This document shows positions 7,089-9,526 of a stretch of 9,526 bases of DNA, piece by piece. The notes beneath the pieces are model-generated. The model ran no database searches, was not told where the DNA came from, and saw only the letters and a list, made by a program, of their open reading frames with translations. The DNA is from Planctomycetota bacterium (lineage in GTDB: Bacteria > Planctomycetota > Phycisphaerae > WQYP01 > JAJZKY01), in the NCBI GenBank assembly GCA_021803885.1, contig JAJZKY010000141.1:1-9526 (forward strand). Direction: 5' to 3'. A program made the position numbers and the translations under genes. Positions within the stretch are counted from its first letter, which is position 1, and every line of letters begins with the position of its first letter.

Positions 7089-7120
7089 TAAAAGGGAATT
7101 GTTATCGGTGCTTTTATCGG
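7077..7120. repeat. Three copies of a TTATCGG heptamer, one inverted, upstream of the operon
   Basis: CCGATAA at 7077-7083 is the exact inverse of TTATCGG at 7102-7108 and again at 7114-7120. The first two form an inverted repeat that brackets the AT-rich -10 candidate, and the last two are direct repeats 12 bases apart. This is a reasonable operator layout for the operon or for the divergent tRNA side, but the match to a known regulator is unknown. Confidence 0.35.
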
Positions 7121-7126
7121 CGCGCC

Positions 7127-7154
7127 TTGACAGGTATCATCAAGGACGTAACCT
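7127..7154 (+). promoter_or_regulatory. Possible sigma-70-type promoter for the tRNA gene
   Basis: A perfect TTGACA (7127-7132) is followed after 16 bases by TAACCT (7149-7154), a poor -10. It lies about 70 bases before the tRNA and points toward it. Confidence is limited by the weak -10. Confidence 0.3.
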
Positions 7155-7223
7155 TTGGCCGGTAAACGCTTTTTGTGGCCGGCTCTCCGGGGACGCCGGC
7201 ATCGGCAAAAGCACGGGACATTT

Positions 7224-7295
7224 TCCGCGGTAGCTCAATGGTAGAGCAATCGGCTGTTAACCGATTGGTTGTAGGTTCGAATCCTACCCGCGGAG
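7224..7295 (+). tRNA. tRNA-Asn (anticodon GTT)
   Basis: The whole cloverleaf can be traced. The acceptor stem is TCCGCGG (7224-7230) paired with CCGCGGA (7288-7294), with G7295 as discriminator. The D arm is GCTC/GAGC. The anticodon stem ATCGG/CCGAT encloses the loop CTGTTAA, with GTT at 7256-7258. The T arm is GTAGG/CCTAC around TTCGAAT. All stem pairs are Watson-Crick. Anticodon GTT reads AAC and AAU, so it charges asparagine. No CCA is encoded at the 3' end. The gene stands alone between the secretion operon and a gene-poor zone. tRNA genes are common integration sites, but I see no second copy of its 3' end in the window. Confidence 0.96.
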
Positions 7296-7337
7296 CTTTG
7301 ATTCGGGTTGCGGAACCGCCGCACCGCCCGGTTAACG

Positions 7338-7378
7338 AAAAAACCCGTGACCGAGAGGCCGCGGGGTTTGTTCATTTT
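7338..7378 (+). terminator. Terminator-like hairpin downstream of tRNA-Asn
   Basis: AAACCC at 7341-7346 pairs with GGGTTT at 7364-7369 around a GC-rich inner part, and a T-rich stretch (GTTCATTTT) follows. It lies about 45 bases after the tRNA, in the expected place for a factor-independent terminator. The inner stem pairs imperfectly. Confidence 0.5.
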
Positions 7379-7656
7379 CGCCAATAAATACAAGGGTTTA
7401 CGCGGTGTCGTCAGGTTGCCGCCAGTAGCGCGAGAGCGCCGTAAACCGCGGCGCGAGCGCTTCGTCTACCAGCCGGGACCCCGCCGGGCGGAAAACTCTC
7501 TGCCTCTCGACCCCAAACCCCGATCCAGTTAACAACCCTGTTGCGTTCGCAACCCCGAACGCAAAGGTCTTCCGAAATGGCGGCCACTTATCGCGTAGAG
7601 CGCGCTTCGACAGGCCGAGGCCTCCGACCGAGGGCCGAACACATGGTGTAAGTTGC
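7379..7656. other. Gene-poor stretch after the tRNA, no supported gene
   Basis: Open frames cross this stretch on both strands, but none shows a ribosome binding site, a recognisable motif or a sensible start; the longest overlaps the SIR2-like fragment in another frame. The sequence is GC-rich and contains one strong hairpin (listed separately). It could be decayed coding sequence or a dispersed repeat; I cannot tell which from one copy. Confidence 0.5.
7541..7564. repeat. Perfect 9-bp inverted repeat with 6-base loop
   Basis: TTGCGTTCG (7541-7549) and CGAACGCAA (7556-7564) are exact reverse complements around the loop CAACCC. There is no T tract on either side, so it is not a classic terminator. 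It sits in the middle of the gene-poor zone. Confidence 0.75.
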
Positions 7657-8085
7657 TCATTTCGTGAGGAAACGGATGATTTCCACACCGTGATTATGAA
7701 TGGCATCCTGAAACCCCTCCAGGTAGATTCTGCACCGGCTATCGCGCGACACCCAGGGGTTGATATAAGGCCGGCCAAAAAGGTCATCCTGCCGGCTCAA
7801 CCGGGCCATACACTGTATCGCCTGAGCACCCGGCCACTCCATGAAGTTCGCGTCCGGCGCCCAGTATTCGCCGCGCATGCCGGGAAGGACCCAACCAATC
7901 AGAACCACGCGCCGGCCATCTTCATGAATACGCGTCAACCGGCTCAGCAAGCGATTGAAATGCAAGTCGCCAAATCCGTAGCCAACGATCAGTAGGCGAG
8001 GATTGTTTGGTAGCGCGTTATGCAGGACGGTTTGATACGTGGAATAAAGTGTACGCGAGCAATTTGTCTGGCGGTATATGTTCAT
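7657..8085 (-). CDS. SIR2-like domain protein, C-terminal fragment (probable gene remnant)
   Basis: The 142-residue frame contains LLIVGYGFGDLHFNRLL at 31-47, preceded by a helix (LYSTYQTVLHN). This matches the late part of SIR2_2-type domains, where a (I/V)GYGFGD(x)HhN motif contributes to the nucleotide pocket. RRVVLIGWVLP and EIIRFLTK would be later strands. Full SIR2-like proteins have a roughly 200-residue N-terminal part with the NAD-binding Gly-rich motif and catalytic residues; none of that is here. In the same frame a TAG lies 13 codons before the ATG, and no continuation was seen upstream. No Shine-Dalgarno precedes the ATG. It is most likely the remnant of a larger gene. SIR2-like proteins often act as NAD-depleting effectors in phage defence, so this may be what is left of such a system. 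Family assignment rests on the one motif. Confidence 0.55.
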   Translation of the reverse strand: MNIYRQTNCSRTLYSTYQTVLHNALPNNPRLLIVGYGFGDLHFNRLLSRLTRIHEDGRRVVLIGWVLPGMRGEYWAPDANFMEWPGAQAIQCMARLSRQDDLFGRPYINPWVSRDSRCRIYLEGFQDAIHNHGVEIIRFLTK

Positions 8086-8303
8086 ACAAAATGCCGAAAA
8101 ACGGCAAAAGTCGAGCTTCCCCTATCCATTCCATTAAATCCGCGTAATTCGTAGTTACGCTCAAGCTTCGTTATCACCATGCCTCGGGCACCCTCCCGAA
8201 ACAATTGCGGCGCCAAGGCGTGACGGGGACGTTCCGCCACTACCAGAGCGGAAACGTCCCCGCTTCACAACCCTGCTTCTCTTCCAACTTTGCTCTCATT
8301 TCA
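8086..8303. other. Intergenic stretch between SIR2-like fragment and glycine-zipper gene
   Basis: Apart from the inverted repeat at 8220-8268 I see no supported gene. Reading upstream of the SIR2-like frame meets stops (TAG, then TAA twice), so no N-terminal half of that gene is preserved in its frame. Confidence 0.5.
8220..8268. repeat. Large imperfect inverted repeat (REP/MITE-like hairpin)
   Basis: GGGGACGTTCCGC (8225-8237) pairs with GCGGAAACGTCCCC (8248-8261) apart from one extra A, around a 10-base loop. Outer bases GTGA (8220-8223) and TCAC (8265-8268) extend the pairing. Such GC-rich palindromes flanked by short tails resemble REP-type elements moved by IS200-like transposases. It also lies just past the stop of the minus-strand glycine-zipper gene, so it could end that transcript, although no T tract follows. 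Confidence 0.65.
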
Positions 8304-8855
8304 CTATTTCGAGGAGGAACGCTTTCTATGGCTAACCCGTTCCCAGGAATCGCGTACAGCATGTTTGGCGTGTTCCCAATTCAGGGTTGATTTGCCACGG
8401 TGCCTGGCCCATTCACGCGCTAATATGGGCTCACTTTGTTCGAACGTTTTATCGTGGTAACGCAGTCTTGTTTCCCAGCCATATTGGTAGGCTGGCGCAT
8501 ATTCTTCGTATGGCGTACCCTGAATGATATAGGGGCGACCGATGTAGTTGGAACGCCAAAAACCATGTTCGACCGTCGGGTCAATGTCTTCGGCGAGTGT
8601 TTTACCCGCCAGACCGCCGGCCACAGCACCCACAACAACACCGACCGCAGCGCCGGCGGCAGTTCCAACGGGACCCACAACAGTCCCCATCGCGGCGCCG
8701 GTTGCGACACCACCCGCGACACCACCAATGACTCCACCCGTCACGGCCCCCACACCCGTTCCTACGGGATGCGACCCGGGTGCGCCGCTGAGCATATCAC
8801 GATTCGCGTCGTGTTGCGCCTTTTTGATTTCCTCTGAAGTAAAGTCAGATCTCAT
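8304..8855 (-). CDS. Glycine-zipper protein, probable stress-related
   Basis: The start is ATG 8855, with AAGGAG six bases upstream; a TTG two codons earlier is out-competed. The 183-residue product has a charged N-terminus (FTSEEIKKAQHDANRD). A long Gly/Ala/Val tract follows at about 31-84 with repeated GxxxG spacing (GAVTGGVIGGVAGGVATG, GPVGTAAGAAVG, GAVAGGLAG), typical of glycine zippers that pack helices in membranes. The C-terminal half is soluble and aromatic (GFWRSNY, RPYI, YAPAYQYGWETRLRY, REWARHRGKSTLNW, AVRDSWERV). I recall this C-terminal pattern from uncharacterised glycine-zipper proteins found in stress-gene clusters, but the function is not established. The upstream region carries an exact sigma-54 consensus promoter, so expression is probably inducible. 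It is divergent from the DUF3309-type gene. Confidence 0.75.
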   Translation of the reverse strand: MRSDFTSEEIKKAQHDANRDMLSGAPGSHPVGTGVGAVTGGVIGGVAGGVATGAAMGTVVGPVGTAAGAAVGVVVGAVAGGLAGKTLAEDIDPTVEHGFWRSNYIGRPYIIQGTPYEEYAPAYQYGWETRLRYHDKTFEQSEPILAREWARHRGKSTLNWEHAKHAVRDSWERVSHRKRSSSK

Positions 8856-8861
8856 GGACAA

Positions 8862-8867
8862 CTCCTT
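8862..8867 (-). promoter_or_regulatory. Shine-Dalgarno AAGGAG of the glycine-zipper gene
   Basis: AAGGAG at 8867-8862 on the minus strand is six bases before ATG 8855. It would be too close to the in-frame TTG at 8861, so it decides for the ATG. Confidence 0.8.
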
Positions 8868-8938
8868 GTAAAAAAGATGAATACAAAACTTGTGATCACG
8901 GACTTAGTCCAAAAAACACACGATCGATGAATATGGAA

Positions 8939-8954
8939 AGCAAAACTCGTGCCA
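8939..8954 (-). promoter_or_regulatory. Sigma-54 (-24/-12) promoter of the glycine-zipper gene
   Basis: On the minus strand the sequence reads TGGCACG-AGTT-TTGCT, an exact match to the sigma-54 consensus TGGCACG-N4-TTGCW with the invariant GG and GC 10 bases apart. Transcription would start about 12 bases downstream, near 8928, giving a leader of about 70 bases before ATG 8855. Sigma-54 promoters need an ATP-driven enhancer-binding activator, so the gene should be off until induced. Confidence 0.85.
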
Positions 8955-8970
8955 GAGTTTGAAATATATT

Positions 8971-8994
8971 GCCAGACGCAGTGTTGACGCTGGC
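8971..8994. promoter_or_regulatory. Inverted repeat GCCAG-N14-CTGGC, possible regulator site
   Basis: GCCAG (8971-8975) and CTGGC (8990-8994) are exact inverse arms, with ACGC repeated just inside both. It lies only about 17 bases upstream of the minus-strand sigma-54 site, close for a usual enhancer site; it may be chance. Confidence 0.25.
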
Positions 8995-9111
8995 CTGAAT
9001 GCTCTGAACGGAACCAGAATTCATTGCAAGTTGGAAGTCTGGTCAAAATGCAATTCGAACATAATGAGTCAAGTAAAGATGGATGGCAGGCAATAGCGTT
9101 CGCATGAAACC

Positions 9112-9126
9112 ACGACAATACGTCGT
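9112..9126. promoter_or_regulatory. Palindrome ACGAC-N5-GTCGT, candidate enhancer-binding site
   Basis: ACGAC (9112-9116) and GTCGT (9122-9126) are perfect inverse arms around AATAC. The site lies about 95 bases upstream of the plus-strand sigma-54 promoter and about 158 bases from the minus-strand one, both workable distances for a looping activator. Nearby GGACA occurs twice (9131, 9145). The arms are short, so this is a candidate only. Confidence 0.3.
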
Positions 9127-9220
9127 TATCGGACAAAATGACGCGGACATAAAGGCCTCGAACAGGCGTAAATAGCCGTAACGGCGAAAGGGGGCGGCGG
9201 AATGATCGCAAATTCCGCTG

Positions 9221-9236
9221 TGGCACGGGAATTGCT
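9221..9236 (+). promoter_or_regulatory. Sigma-54 (-24/-12) promoter of the DUF3309-type gene
   Basis: TGGCACG-GGAA-TTGCT matches the sigma-54 consensus at every specified base. The start point would be near 9247, leaving a leader of about 110 bases before ATG 9359. It is the mirror partner of the site at 8939-8954, and the two promoters face away from each other with about 266 bases between them. Confidence 0.87.
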
Positions 9237-9344
9237 GTATATCACCAAGGCGTGGAGAGGTCCGGAGTCTCTATCGCGTGTAGACAGTTTAGATCAAACA
9301 TGCGGTAGGGGGAAGCCGGTTAGCAAGCGGTTGTTCTCAAATGA

Positions 9345-9350
9345 AAGGAG
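9345..9350 (+). promoter_or_regulatory. Shine-Dalgarno AAGGAG of the DUF3309-type gene
   Basis: AAGGAG lies eight bases before ATG 9359. It resembles the AAGGAG of the divergent glycine-zipper gene and supports translation of this very short frame. Confidence 0.8.
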
Positions 9351-9358
9351 TTCCAACC

Positions 9359-9517
9359 ATGGGCTTGATCTTACTTATCATATTGGTGATCGTGTTGCTT
9401 GGCGTACTGCCGACCTGGGGTTACAGCCGGCAATGGGGGTATGGTCCCACCGGCGGGTTGGGCCTGATCCTGTTAATAGTCATCGTGCTGCTGGTGATGG
9501 GTGTGCTTCCCCGCTGA
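9359..9517 (+). CDS. DUF3309-type small membrane protein
   Basis: This 52-residue protein begins MGLILLIILVIVLLGVLPTW, then GYSRQWGYGPTGGLG, then LILLIVIVLLVMGVLPR. Two short hydrophobic helices flank a polar Gly/Tyr/Trp loop, and the phrase LPTW-YSR-WGY-P-GGLG-LILLI is the signature I know for DUF3309. That family is widespread, membrane-embedded, often placed near osmotic or general stress genes, and has no established function. A good Shine-Dalgarno and an exact sigma-54 promoter precede it. The two helices are partial repeats of each other (LILLI-V-VLL-GVLP in both), which suggests an internal duplication. It ends in TGA just before the right edge, so it is complete. Confidence 0.88.
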   Translation: MGLILLIILVIVLLGVLPTWGYSRQWGYGPTGGLGLILLIVIVLLVMGVLPR

Positions 9518-9526
9518 TTTTTACTC

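Noticed and set aside
7224..7295. tRNA-Asn as an att site for an integrated element
   Set aside because: No second copy of the tRNA 3' end and no integrase gene are visible in the window.
7175..7387. Plus-strand frame of 70 residues
   Set aside because: It runs straight through the tRNA-Asn gene and its terminator.
7398..7787. A 129-residue minus-strand frame overlapping the SIR2-like fragment
   Set aside because: It competes with the motif-bearing SIR2-like frame, has no Shine-Dalgarno and no recognisable domain; it may be repeat-derived sequence.
8328..8390. A 20-residue plus-strand frame (MANPFPGIAYSMFGVFPIQG) with GAGGAGG upstream
   Set aside because: It lies antisense to the 3' end of the glycine-zipper gene, whose reading frame is clearly real. 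The purine-rich stretch is the complement of Ser/Arg codons there. No family is recognisable.
8852..9226. A 124-residue minus-strand frame across the divergent control region
   Set aside because: It overlaps both sigma-54 promoters' DNA and the start of the glycine-zipper gene, has no ribosome binding site and has a non-protein-like composition.
1..9526. CRISPR array
   Set aside because: No regularly spaced direct repeats of 20-40 bases were seen anywhere.

Overview
The window looks like a chromosomal segment from a fairly GC-rich Gram-negative-type bacterium. A compact pseudopilus/type II secretion-like operon, a MauE-thioredoxin-like membrane protein and small stress-type proteins together would suit Planctomycetota or a neighbouring phylum. 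That placement is inference from gene content and style, with no taxonomic marker to confirm it.

Region 1 (1-326, + strand) is the 3' end of a gene whose C-terminal beta-rich domain resembles those closing carbohydrate-active enzymes. It meets a long minus-strand gene cluster tail to tail, and the two stop codons overlap.

Region 2 (7051 down to 323, minus strand) is a densely packed probable operon of eight genes: a GspE/PilB-type ATPase, two GspF/PilC-type inner-membrane proteins, three pseudopilin-like proteins, RecO, and a MauE-like membrane protein with a thioredoxin-like CxxC domain. From the second GspF onward most junctions overlap by 1-4 bases, which suggests translational coupling. 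The ATPase lacks the usual N-terminal domain and the tetracysteine metal-binding motif. The second GspF-like protein lacks the N-terminal cytoplasmic region, and the pseudopilins have Asp, Glu or Thr at the position that is usually Glu(+5). No secretin, prepilin peptidase or typical major pseudopilin lies in the window, so this is a reduced or split machine.

Region 3 (7052-8303) starts with the operon's promoter region and a clear tRNA-Asn(GTT) followed by a terminator-like hairpin. It then becomes gene-poor: a perfect 9-bp hairpin, a C-terminal remnant of a SIR2-like protein, and a larger GC-rich inverted repeat resembling a REP/MITE-type element. It looks like an accessory or decayed zone next to a tRNA.

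Region 4 (8304-9526) holds two small, probably stress-related membrane-associated genes pointing away from each other: a glycine-zipper protein on the minus strand and a 52-residue DUF3309-type protein on the plus strand. The roughly 500-bp gap between them carries two outward-facing sites that match the sigma-54 -24/-12 consensus (TGGCACG-N4-TTGCT) exactly, one for each gene. This is the strongest non-coding signal in the window. It suggests that both genes are activated together by an enhancer-binding protein acting from the shared intergenic DNA.
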